Positions 1 through 6,339 are shown, counted from the first letter of the stretch. The stretch is 13,229 bases of DNA from an uncultured Prevotella sp. (GCA_934230965.1 CAKQFW010000038.1:1-13229); one strand, 5' to 3'. Notes: a model not told the origin generated them from the sequence alone. Numbers and translations: made by a program.

Positions 1-29
1 GCCTGAGAAGGATATTTTATGATGTTCAT
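1..29 (-). CDS. hisD: Histidinol dehydrogenase, N-terminal end only (runs off left edge)
   Basis: Only the first nine codons are inside the window, reading MNIIKYPSQ on the minus strand. That resembles the start of Bacteroidetes HisD proteins, which typically begin M-x-x-I-K-Y-P. The ATG (29-27) overlaps the hisG stop TGA (28-26) in an ATGA arrangement, the usual sign of translational coupling in a his operon. HisD oxidises L-histidinol to L-histidine in the last two steps of the pathway, in the cytoplasm, and hisG-hisD adjacency is common. The identification rests on a very short peptide plus position, so it is probable but not proven. Confidence 0.75.
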
Positions 30-877
30 AATATCATCTTTTCAATGGGGGTAACCAATATACCTTGGGCACCCAATTCTTTTAATTTGCCAATAATCTC
101 CCAAAAACGTTTCTCGTCAAGCAGCGTGTGTATTGAGCACCAATCGGCATCGGCCAACGGTATGACGGTAGGGCTTTTAATGCCAGGTAACACCTTAATA
201 ATATTGTCAAGCTGCGCCTTGGGAACATTCATCATGACATATTTTTTGTCGTAAGCCGACTGCACAGCCTTAAAGCGGAATAGCATCTCATCAAGTACCT
301 GTTGCTTTTCAGGGCTAAGGTTTTGATTGGCTATTAGCAAGGCTTCGCTTTGCATTACGATTTCTACCTCACGAAGGTTGTTGCTTACCAGTGTGCTTCC
401 CGAGCTAACAATATCGAAAATAGCATCAGACAAACCTATGCCAGGACTTATCTCTACGCTACCTGTAATGACATGAATGTCGGCTTTGATATTATGTTGT
501 TGCAAGAAGGTGTCAAGAATATGAGGATACGAAGTGGCAATACGCTTGCCGTTAAACCATTCTAAACCTTGATAGTCGATTTCTTTTGGAATAGCTAACG
601 ATAGGCGACATTTACTGAAATCCAAGCGTGAAACAATATCGGCATGGGCATGCTTTTCTACAAATTCGTTTTCACCTACAATGCCAATGTCGGCTACGCC
701 ATCGGCTACACTCTGAGGTATATCGTCGTCGCGAAGATATAATACCTCTAACGGAAAACTCGTTGATTGCACGAGAAGGGTACGCTTACTGCTGCTTACT
801 TTAATATCGGCTTCGGCCAATAACCCCATCGTGTCTTCAAACAAACGTCCTTTTGATTGTACTGCTATTCGTAACAT
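26..877 (-). CDS. hisG: ATP phosphoribosyltransferase, long (HisG-L) form
   Basis: Catalyses the first committed step of histidine synthesis, condensing ATP with PRPP to phosphoribosyl-ATP in the cytoplasm. The product has 283 residues. Residues 1 to about 205 are the two-lobed catalytic part, beginning MLRIAVQSKGRL. The PRPP-binding loop is seen around residues 148-166 (GLSDAIFDIVSSGSTLVSN). Residues from about 212 form the C-terminal PII/ACT-like regulatory domain that marks the long, self-sufficient form, which in characterised members is hexameric and feedback-inhibited by histidine; no HisZ partner is expected. The reading frame stays open to 916, but I chose the ATG at 877 because the family alignment starts there and the promoter -7 element lies inside the extension. 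It is the first gene of a minus-strand his operon and overlaps hisD by 4 nt. Confidence 0.96.
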   Translation of the reverse strand: MLRIAVQSKGRLFEDTMGLLAEADIKVSSSKRTLLVQSTSFPLEVLYLRDDDIPQSVADGVADIGIVGENEFVEKHAHADIVSRLDFSKCRLSLAIPKEIDYQGLEWFNGKRIATSYPHILDTFLQQHNIKADIHVITGSVEISPGIGLSDAIFDIVSSGSTLVSNNLREVEIVMQSEALLIANQNLSPEKQQVLDEMLFRFKAVQSAYDKKYVMMNVPKAQLDNIIKVLPGIKSPTVIPLADADWCSIHTLLDEKRFWEIIGKLKELGAQGILVTPIEKMIL

Positions 878-904
878 ATTTTCTTGTTTTAGTGAAAATT
901 TATA

Positions 905-937
905 GCAAAAGTACACTTTTTCTGTGATAATCCCAAA
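905..937 (-). promoter_or_regulatory. Promoter of hisG
   Basis: On the minus strand TACTTTTGC (913-905) matches the Bacteroidetes -7 consensus TAnnTTTG. A TTTG -33 element lies at 937-934 with a spacing of 20 bp. The transcript would start near 899, giving a leader of about 20 nt before the ATG at 877. This also argues against the longer hisG reading frame. Confidence 0.7.
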
Positions 938-946
938 AAAATGTAG

Positions 947-954
947 TAATTTTG
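947..954 (+). promoter_or_regulatory. Promoter -7 element of the lytic transglycosylase gene
   Basis: TAATTTTG followed by C matches the Bacteroidetes -7 consensus. No good -33 TTTG is present at the usual spacing, only TCTG at 921-924 with a 22-bp gap. The predicted start (about 959-961) lies only 6-8 nt before the ATG at 967, so the mRNA would be almost leaderless. It sits back-to-back with the hisG promoter. Confidence 0.5.
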
Positions 955-966
955 CGGCTATAAGTT

Positions 967-2172
967 ATGCGAACAGTTTTTTTCTTCATATTATCTACAT
1001 TTTTATTTACAATGTCGAGTTGCCGACATCGTAACAACGCTACCGTTACGCCATGGGGAACCACCATTGGCGAAGATGCCGAAGAGGCTGATACAACGAA
1101 CAACTCACAATTCTCATACGACGATATTTTAGCCAATGGCGAATTGATAATGCTCACCCTCTCTGGCTCAGAAACCTATTTTGATTATCGAGGTAAAACG
1201 ATGGGCACGCAATATCTTATTTGTGAAAAGTTTGCACAGAAGATAGGCGTGAGCCTACGTGTTGAGGTGTGTAAAGATACCGCCGACTTGATGTGCCGCT
1301 TAAAAAATGGCGAGGGCGATGTGGCTGTTGTTCAGTTGCCACGCACGCAACCTAACATAATATATTGTGGTGCAAACGACAGTGTGCGTCATACTGCTTG
1401 GTGTGTATCTAAAAGCAATAAAGAGTTGGCCGATTCACTAAACCACTGGTACTCACCTTCTATATTGGCCGAAGTGAAGCGTGAAGAGCGCTTCGCCTTT
1501 TCATCGGCCAGCATACATCGCCATGTATATGCGCCTATGTTAAATGCTGGTAGAGGGCAAATATCGCAATATGATGCTTATTTTAAAATGTATGCACCAC
1601 GTGCACGATGGGATTGGCGATTGATGGCTGCACAATGTTATCAAGAATCTACCTTTGATGCCCGAGCATACTCATGGGCAGGAGCCCGAGGACTCATGCA
1701 GATTATGCCTTCTACAGCTGCAAGCTTGGGCCTGGCCGAGGCCGAACTGTATAACCCTCAAGCTAATATTGAGGCTGCCTCGCGATACATTGCCCGACTG
1801 AATGGGCTGTTTAATGATGTGCGCAACAGCAACGAACGCATAAATTTTGTGCTGGCCAGTTACAACGGCGGCCATTTTCATGTACGAGATGCTATGGCAT
1901 TGGCTCGTAAAAATGGTAAGAACCCATATCTGTGGGCAGATGTTAGCCAGTATGTTTTAAAGCTCAGTAGTCCTTCATTTTATAATGATCCTGTAGTAAA
2001 ATATGGCTATATGCGTGGGGCCGAAACTGTTGACTATGTTGATCGCATACGTCAGCGTTGGAACCAGTATCGTCATAAGGTGTCTGGCGGTGCTGTTCAC
2101 ATGCCTATGGGCGAAGGTTCAGGAAGCTACACGCCTCAAAAGGCACAACGAAAGAGCAAATATCACATTTAA
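967..2172 (+). CDS. MltF-type membrane-bound lytic murein transglycosylase (lipoprotein)
   Basis: A 401-residue lipoprotein expected to cleave the MurNAc-GlcNAc bond of peptidoglycan, leaving 1,6-anhydroMurNAc. Residues 1-18 form a lipoprotein signal peptide ending TMSSC, with Cys19 as the lipidated residue. The following RHRNN is basic, unlike the acidic surface-export signal of Bacteroidetes lipoproteins, so a periplasm-facing anchor is more likely. Residues about 40-165 resemble a periplasmic solute-binding (SBP_bac_3-like) domain, and residues about 205-330 are an SLT/GH23 domain with catalytic Glu227 in CYQEST and the GLMQ motif at 242-245. This two-domain order is that of E. coli MltF. 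The start sits 12 nt after a -7 element. The gene is divergent from hisG and probably monocistronic, because the next gene has its own promoter. The family is clear; equivalence to E. coli mltF is inferred, so no symbol is given. Confidence 0.92.
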   Translation: MRTVFFFILSTFLFTMSSCRHRNNATVTPWGTTIGEDAEEADTTNNSQFSYDDILANGELIMLTLSGSETYFDYRGKTMGTQYLICEKFAQKIGVSLRVEVCKDTADLMCRLKNGEGDVAVVQLPRTQPNIIYCGANDSVRHTAWCVSKSNKELADSLNHWYSPSILAEVKREERFAFSSASIHRHVYAPMLNAGRGQISQYDAYFKMYAPRARWDWRLMAAQCYQESTFDARAYSWAGARGLMQIMPSTAASLGLAEAELYNPQANIEAASRYIARLNGLFNDVRNSNERINFVLASYNGGHFHVRDAMALARKNGKNPYLWADVSQYVLKLSSPSFYNDPVVKYGYMRGAETVDYVDRIRQRWNQYRHKVSGGAVHMPMGEGSGSYTPQKAQRKSKYHI

Positions 2173-2190
2173 TAATACAGTTTCATTGCG

Positions 2191-2204
2191 TCAGCCTTGG
2201 CTGA
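2191..2204. repeat. Short perfect inverted repeat centred on the methyltransferase -33 element
   Basis: TCAGCC-TT-GGCTGA is a 6-bp dyad with a 2-nt centre, and the TTG of the following promoter's -33 element lies exactly at that centre. It could be an operator. It could also be the tail of a weak terminator for the upstream gene, but no T-run follows it. Confidence 0.5.
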
Positions 2205-2228
2205 AAACATATTTTGTGCTAACTTTGC
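2197..2228 (+). promoter_or_regulatory. Promoter of the methyltransferase-DUF5715 pair
   Basis: TAACTTTGC (2220-2228) matches the Bacteroidetes -7 consensus TAnnTTTG. TTGG at 2197-2200 serves as the -33 element, giving a 20-bp spacing when counted from TTG. Transcription should begin near 2234, about 26 nt before the ATG at 2260. Confidence 0.7.
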
Positions 2229-2259
2229 ATCTATAAATCGAATTAAAACGAAAAGCAAC

Positions 2260-3042
2260 ATGCAAGAAAGACATCTTGACAGACAACGATATTTTCATGA
2301 GTTGGAAAACACCTCACGCGAATTTTATGTAGAATACTTGGCTACCCAACAACACATTACAGCACAAAGCAAGGTGCTGGAGGTGGGCTGTGGTGATGGC
2401 GGAAACCTGGTGCCCTTTGCCGAAATGGGCTGCACCGTCACGGGCATGGACATTGCTCAATGCCGCATAAACGATGCACAAACCTATTTCAAACAAGTAT
2501 CGCCTAAAGCAACCTTTACTTGTTGCGACTTTCTTGCATGCACACCTCCTGTTGATAATGAGGATAAGTTTGATGTTATTTTGCTGCACGATGTGATAGA
2601 ACACATCTCTAAGAAAGCTGAATTTTTAAAACAACTGAAGGCTTTCTTGAAGCCTACGGGCATCTTGTTTATTGGTTTCCCGGCATGGCAAATGCCTTTT
2701 GGCGGACATCAACAGATATGTAGAAATAAGGTTTGTTCACACCTACCATTTATTCATCTGCTGCCTAAAAGCCTATACAAAACCCTGTTAAAAGCCTTTG
2801 GCGAGAAAGATGATATCGTAAACGAACTGATGAACATCAAGCAAACACGCACAAGCATTGAAACCTTTGAGCAGCTGATAAAGATATGTAACATGGAGGT
2901 TGAAGATCGTGTGTTCTGGTTTATCAATCCACATTATAAACAAAAATTCAATTTGCGCCCCCGTAGGCTTTGGCGCCCCCTTTACAGCCTTACTTATGTT
3001 CGTAATTTCTTCACCACCTCGTGCTGGTATCTATTAAAATAA
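2260..3042 (+). CDS. Class I SAM-dependent methyltransferase, substrate unknown
   Basis: A 260-residue cytoplasmic protein with a Rossmann-fold methyltransferase core. Motif I is VLEVGCGDGGNL at residues 39-50, the acidic residue ending strand 2 is Asp64 (TGMD), and FDVILLHDVIEH at residues 104-115 resembles the motif of UbiG/Methyltransf_11/23-type enzymes. The C-terminal part (from FPAWQMPFGGHQQ at 140-152) is not part of the core fold and probably shapes the acceptor site. The acceptor cannot be told from sequence. I start at the ATG at 2260 rather than the in-frame TTG at 2197, because the promoter lies inside that extension. The DUF5715 gene follows 17 nt later behind a clear ribosome-binding site, so the two are probably co-transcribed. 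This suggests, but does not show, a shared cell-envelope role. Confidence 0.88.
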   Translation: MQERHLDRQRYFHELENTSREFYVEYLATQQHITAQSKVLEVGCGDGGNLVPFAEMGCTVTGMDIAQCRINDAQTYFKQVSPKATFTCCDFLACTPPVDNEDKFDVILLHDVIEHISKKAEFLKQLKAFLKPTGILFIGFPAWQMPFGGHQQICRNKVCSHLPFIHLLPKSLYKTLLKAFGEKDDIVNELMNIKQTRTSIETFEQLIKICNMEVEDRVFWFINPHYKQKFNLRPRRLWRPLYSLTYVRNFFTTSCWYLLK

Positions 3043-3043
3043 C

Positions 3044-3049
3044 AGGAGG
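3044..3049 (+). promoter_or_regulatory. Canonical Shine-Dalgarno AGGAGG for the DUF5715 gene
   Basis: AGGAGG lies 10 nt before the ATG at 3060 and immediately after the methyltransferase stop. It fixes the start at 3060 rather than at the upstream in-frame ATG (3021) or the ATG two codons later (3066). It stands out because the other genes here have no such sequence. Confidence 0.75.
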
Positions 3050-3059
3050 AAAACTTGAA

Positions 3060-3953
3060 ATGAAAATGATAAGTAAGAAACGCTATATTCAAGCGTTTGG
3101 CATCTGCGTGATTGTTCTTGCCATTGTTCGTGCTGTCTTTCCTGAAGTGGCTGGTGCCCCAAAGCATAATATACAGAACAATGCTGTCGACACCCTTCAG
3201 ACGGTAGCAGAAAAGGAAGACACGGTTAACGGCAGAGCCTTGCAAGAAACAGAAGCGCCCGTAACAACAACTGCCGAAGCAAAGGTGCCCGAAACACCCG
3301 TAGCTGAAGCACCAGCGGTGCCTGAACGTTATCAAGGCAAATTGTCTACAAGCTTATTCTTCAATGCCGATGGTTCTTTAGCTCACCATCGCATTTTCAG
3401 TGTGCCCCATTTTGGCAATACTTTTCCTGATGCAAACGATGTGCAATTGACATCAGCCAAAAAGTTGGGCGTGAAGCCTGTGGCCGACCGCCATGCTGCT
3501 GAAAATATGAAAAAAGAACTGGTATATATAGGCAGCAACCCATATTTTCATGTAGACCGATTGAAAAGCAGTATTCCGTACCTCGTGCCCGAGGCTTCAG
3601 TGTTGCTGCAAGATATTGGACGCAATTTTTTTGATAGCTTACAGGTAAAGGGCATACCTTTGCATAAAATAATTGTTACCAGCGTGTTACGTAGTAAGGC
3701 TGATATTGAAAAGCTGCGCGGCCATAATGCTAATGCTACTGAAAACAGTTGCCATCTATATGGCACCACATTCGATGTGTGCTATAACAGGTATAAAACG
3801 GTGCAAGACCCTGATGGCGCTGCACGCCGACAAGTGCGCAACGACTCGCTAAAATGGGTGCTAAGCGAGGTGCTGAACGATATGCGAAAAAACAACCGTT
3901 GCTGGGTAAAATATGAAGTGAAACAAGGTTGTTTTCACATCACTGTTCGCTAA
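3060..3953 (+). CDS. DUF5715 family protein, membrane-anchored, M15-peptidase-like motif
   Basis: A 297-residue protein. A positively charged N-terminus (MKMISKKRY) leads into one hydrophobic segment at about residues 11-29, a signal anchor or signal peptide that puts the rest in the periplasm. Residues about 40-85 are a low-complexity Ala/Pro/Glu/Thr-rich spacer. The C-terminal domain contains SCHLYGTTFD at residues 230-239, which fits the SxHxxGxxxD zinc-ligand motif of M15 D-Ala-D-Ala carboxypeptidases (His232, Asp239). Near the end Glu286 and His293 (YEVKQGCFH) are candidates for the remaining catalytic positions, although M15 enzymes usually have a closer E-x-x-H. Peptidoglycan peptide cleavage is therefore a reasonable inference, not an established function. 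It is probably expressed with the upstream methyltransferase. Its stop codon lies inside a 16-bp hairpin arm. Confidence 0.85.
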   Translation: MKMISKKRYIQAFGICVIVLAIVRAVFPEVAGAPKHNIQNNAVDTLQTVAEKEDTVNGRALQETEAPVTTTAEAKVPETPVAEAPAVPERYQGKLSTSLFFNADGSLAHHRIFSVPHFGNTFPDANDVQLTSAKKLGVKPVADRHAAENMKKELVYIGSNPYFHVDRLKSSIPYLVPEASVLLQDIGRNFFDSLQVKGIPLHKIIVTSVLRSKADIEKLRGHNANATENSCHLYGTTFDVCYNRYKTVQDPDGAARRQVRNDSLKWVLSEVLNDMRKNNRCWVKYEVKQGCFHITVR

Positions 3954-3984
3954 TAGCTCAATTGGGGTTATTAGCGAACAGTGA
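3940..3984. terminator. 16-bp perfect hairpin over the DUF5715 stop codon
   Basis: Arms 3940-3955 (T followed by CACTGTTCGCTAATA) and 3969-3984 (TATTAGCGAACAGTG followed by A) are perfectly complementary around a 13-nt loop. The left arm encodes the last four residues of the protein and the TAA stop. No U-run follows, so it may be a transcript-end or stability hairpin rather than a classical intrinsic terminator. Confidence 0.65.
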
Positions 3985-3995
3985 GCAAGTTACAT

Positions 3996-4038
3996 TATTA
4001 TTGCTTTATGGTTACCCTTAAACCATCAAGCAATAATA
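3996..4038. repeat. Second long hairpin in the convergent gap
   Basis: TATTATTGCTT (3996-4006) pairs with AAGCAATAATA (4028-4038). After one mismatch, ATGGTT (4008-4013) pairs with AACCAT (4021-4026) around a 7-nt loop, so 17 of 18 positions pair. It is AT-rich and has only TT after the stem on the plus strand. Together with the preceding 16-bp hairpin it may end or protect both convergent transcripts. Confidence 0.6.
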
Positions 4039-4050
4039 TTAAAATCATCT

Positions 4051-4138
4051 CAGTACTTGATGGAGATTACTCCAGTACTTGGCCGAGATTACTGCAGTAC
4101 TTGCTTGAGATTACTGCAGTACTTGGTGCAAGTACTGG
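4051..4138. repeat. 22-bp tandem repeat array, last unit a perfect hairpin
   Basis: CAGTACTTG recurs at 4051, 4073, 4095 and 4117, exactly 22 bp apart. Units 1-3 read CAGTACTTG, three variable bases, GAGATTACT, one base. Units 2 and 3 can each form a small CAGTA/TACTG stem. In unit 4 the second half is replaced by CAAGTACTG, giving a perfect 9-bp stem (4117-4125 with 4129-4137) and a GTG loop. Unit junctions 2-3 and 3-4 form the palindrome TACTGCAGTA. No protein fits this region. The units are too short and have no spacers, so this is not CRISPR. It is best described as a REP-like structured tandem repeat of unknown function. Confidence 0.85.
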
Positions 4139-4154
4139 CTCGTCATCTTTCCTA

Positions 4155-4177
4155 TTATATCTCAATTTATATCTCAA
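4155..4177. repeat. 12-bp-period duplication at the 3' end of greA
   Basis: TTATATCTCAA occurs at 4155-4165 and again at 4167-4177. Read on the minus strand, the last codons of greA (Val-Glu-Ile-stop) are followed in frame by a near copy (Ile-Glu-Ile-stop), so the gene end was probably tandemly duplicated by slippage. Confidence 0.7.
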
Positions 4178-4631
4178 CGCTGTCAATGCGCAGCTTTAAG
4201 ACGCCAGCAGGTACACGCACTTCTACCACATCGCCCACCGTTTTATTCATTAATGCTTGTGCAATGGGCGACTTGATAGATATTTTTCCTTCGCTAAGAT
4301 TAGCTTCGTGCGGACTAACAATGGTGTAAGTCATGGCCATGTTTCTTACCATATTAGTGATTTTTACTTTGCTAAGAAGGCCTACACAGTCTTGTTTCAG
4401 TTTCGATTTGTCAATAACGCGAGCAAACTCAAGCACCTTACGTTTATAGTTGATACGACTTATCAGCCTACCTTGTTCACGCTTGGCAGCATGATATTCA
4501 AAGTTTTCGCTTAGGTCGCCCTTATCGCGTGCTTCGGCAATGGCGTCGCGCACCTGAGGCAACTCCACACATTCTAACTGATGCAATTCGGCTACGAGCT
4601 TGTCGTAGCCTTCTTGTGACATATATTCCAT
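4167..4631 (-). CDS. greA: Transcription elongation factor GreA
   Basis: Binds the secondary channel of backtracked RNA polymerase and stimulates cleavage of the 3' end of the nascent RNA so that elongation can resume. The product has 154 residues. The N-terminal coiled coil (about 1-75) carries the tip motif GDLSENFEY at 38-46, with Asp39 and Glu42 at the positions of the catalytic acidic pair. The C-terminal FKBP-like domain (about 85-154) has the family signature around SPIAQALMNKTVGDVVEV (121-138). Met1 and Met4 are both possible starts; I use the first. The gene lies 28 nt downstream of sulP on the same strand, so read-through from the sulP promoter is likely, though a separate promoter inside sulP cannot be excluded. 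Its 3' end faces DUF5715 across the repeat cluster and carries a duplicated end. Confidence 0.93.
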   Translation of the reverse strand: MEYMSQEGYDKLVAELHQLECVELPQVRDAIAEARDKGDLSENFEYHAAKREQGRLISRINYKRKVLEFARVIDKSKLKQDCVGLLSKVKITNMVRNMAMTYTIVSPHEANLSEGKISIKSPIAQALMNKTVGDVVEVRVPAGVLKLRIDSVEI

Positions 4632-4659
4632 CGTCTCTTTTTAAAATACGAAACCGCAG

Positions 4660-6339
4660 TTATTGACCAATAATCTCTTGCGCGCGCGCCAGTGCAACAT
4701 TAATGTGAGGACAAATGTTGGCCTCGCCAATAAGTTGGTAGAAACCCGAATGTTCAAGCACCTTATGTACATAAGGATTAACGCCCGAGAGCACTATCTG
4801 TATGCCTTCTTTCTCGCTCATCGCACACAGGTTGATAAGGTTGTGGATGCCTGTAGAGTCGACAAACGGAACCTTACGCATACGTATGATACGCACCTTT
4901 GGGCGATCATGAAACGAGGCCATAATTTCTTCAAACTTATTACCAGCACCGAAGAAGTAGGGGCCGTTAATTTCATATACCTCAACACCTTGCGGTATGA
5001 TGAGGTGCTCGTTGTTTTCGAGCTGAAGGTCGGTTTCTTCGTTAGGGTCAATCTCGTCCATAATCACTTTTACGTCAGTGGTTTCGGCCATTCGCTTCAT
5101 AAACAGCAAGCAAGCAATAATGAGGCCTACCTCAATGGCAACGGTAAGGTCGAAGATGATGGTGAGGAAGAAAGTGATAAGCAGCACGGTGATATCGCTC
5201 TTCGGGTTACGCATCAGCATTACAAACGATCGCCAGCCACACATACCATAACTTACCACTACCAGTACACCAGCCAAGCAAGCCATCGGAATATATTGAG
5301 CCAGCGGCATAAGGAACAGATAGATGAGCAGCAATACTACAGCGTGGATAATGCCTGCTACGGGGGTGCGACCTCCATTGTTAATGTTGGTCATGGTACG
5401 AGCAATGGCGCCTGTGGCAGGAATTCCACCAAAGAGCGGTGTAAAAAGGTTGGCGATGCCTTGGCCAACAAGCTCTGTGTTTGAGTCGTGGTGGTCGCCA
5501 ATTACACCATCGGCAACGGTGGCCGACAACAAACTCTCTATAGCGCCCAAAATAGCGATAGTGAGGGCAGGGGGCACCAGTTTCTTTACCACTTCCCACG
5601 ACATGGTGGGCAACGTGGCTTCGGGCAGGGATGAATTAATGCTGAAACGGTCGCCAATGGTTTCAATGCCTGTTATTCCCCAATAGTTTTTCAATAATAA
5701 CACAGCAATTGTCATCACGATGATGGCAATAAGTGAACCAGGTATCTTCTTGCTGAAGCGAGGCGTTATAGCAATAATAACGATGCTTAAGATGCCTACG
5801 CCAGCTGTCCATAAATGTGCTGTAGAGAGGTGCTGAATGTAAGCCCACCACTTTTCAATAAAGTCGGAGGGAACCACATCCATGCTCAATCCTAAAAGGT
5901 CTTTAATCTGTGTGGTAAAGATAGTTACAGCAATACCACTGGTAAAGCCCACAACAATGGGGTAGGGTATATATTTAATAATGGTGCCCAGGTGTAGCAA
6001 GCCAAACAGTATAAGAAATACGCCCGCCATAAATGTGGCAATAGTAAGGCCGCTCATACCATATTGCTGAATAATGCCATAGATAATAATAATGAAGGCT
6101 CCTGTAGGGCCACCTATCTGCACCTTGCTGCCACCAAACACCGAGATAATAAAACCAGCCACAATAGCGGTAATAATACCTTTCTCGGGTGATACGCCCG
6201 ATGCGATACCAAAGGCAATAGCCAACGGTAGTGCTACGATGCCCACAATAATGCCAGCCATAACGTCGGCCGTAAGTTTTTTCTTGTTGTAATGTTTCAA
6301 GCAACTAAAAAATTTGGGCTTGAATGTTAATCCAATCAT
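4660..6339 (-). CDS. SulP/SLC26 family anion transporter with C-terminal STAS domain
   Basis: A 559-residue inner-membrane protein. Residues about 20-430 contain many hydrophobic segments arranged as in SulP transporters, with the conserved QIGGPTGAF stretch of the first repeat. Residues about 452-559 form the cytoplasmic STAS domain, in which VPFVDSTG includes the DSTG motif at 494-497 that corresponds to the phosphorylatable serine region of anti-sigma-factor antagonists. SulP members carry sulfate, bicarbonate, dicarboxylates or other anions, often with sodium or protons. The substrate cannot be read from this sequence and I do not assign one. A well-placed promoter lies upstream with an approximately 80-nt leader containing a terminator-like hairpin. 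greA follows 28 nt behind. Length and domain order are normal for the family. Confidence 0.93.
   Translation of the reverse strand: MIGLTFKPKFFSCLKHYNKKKLTADVMAGIIVGIVALPLAIAFGIASGVSPEKGIITAIVAGFIISVFGGSKVQIGGPTGAFIIIIYGIIQQYGMSGLTIATFMAGVFLILFGLLHLGTIIKYIPYPIVVGFTSGIAVTIFTTQIKDLLGLSMDVVPSDFIEKWWAYIQHLSTAHLWTAGVGILSIVIIAITPRFSKKIPGSLIAIIVMTIAVLLLKNYWGITGIETIGDRFSINSSLPEATLPTMSWEVVKKLVPPALTIAILGAIESLLSATVADGVIGDHHDSNTELVGQGIANLFTPLFGGIPATGAIARTMTNINNGGRTPVAGIIHAVVLLLIYLFLMPLAQYIPMACLAGVLVVVSYGMCGWRSFVMLMRNPKSDITVLLITFFLTIIFDLTVAIEVGLIIACLLFMKRMAETTDVKVIMDEIDPNEETDLQLENNEHLIIPQGVEVYEINGPYFFGAGNKFEEIMASFHDRPKVRIIRMRKVPFVDSTGIHNLINLCAMSEKEGIQIVLSGVNPYVHKVLEHSGFYQLIGEANICPHINVALARAQEIIGQ

Noticed and set aside
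878..916. In-frame N-terminal extension of hisG
   Set aside because: It covers the promoter -7 element and has no family similarity; the MLRIAVQSKGRL start at 877 matches HisG proteins.
900..1157. Minus-strand open frame over the start of the MltF-like gene
   Set aside because: It is antisense to a clear lipoprotein gene, spans the divergent promoters and has no recognisable protein features.
4051..4138. CRISPR array
   Set aside because: The unit is 22 bp with no 26-40 bp spacers and only three variable bases; no cas genes are nearby.
3981..4329. Open frames crossing the 22-bp repeats and the end of greA
   Set aside because: The translations are repeats of the tandem DNA unit followed by antisense greA; they do not look like a protein.
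4663..5484. 273-codon plus-strand open frame antisense to sulP
   Set aside because: It mirrors the sulP codons, has no recognisable domain, no promoter and no start context; sulP on the other strand is unambiguous.
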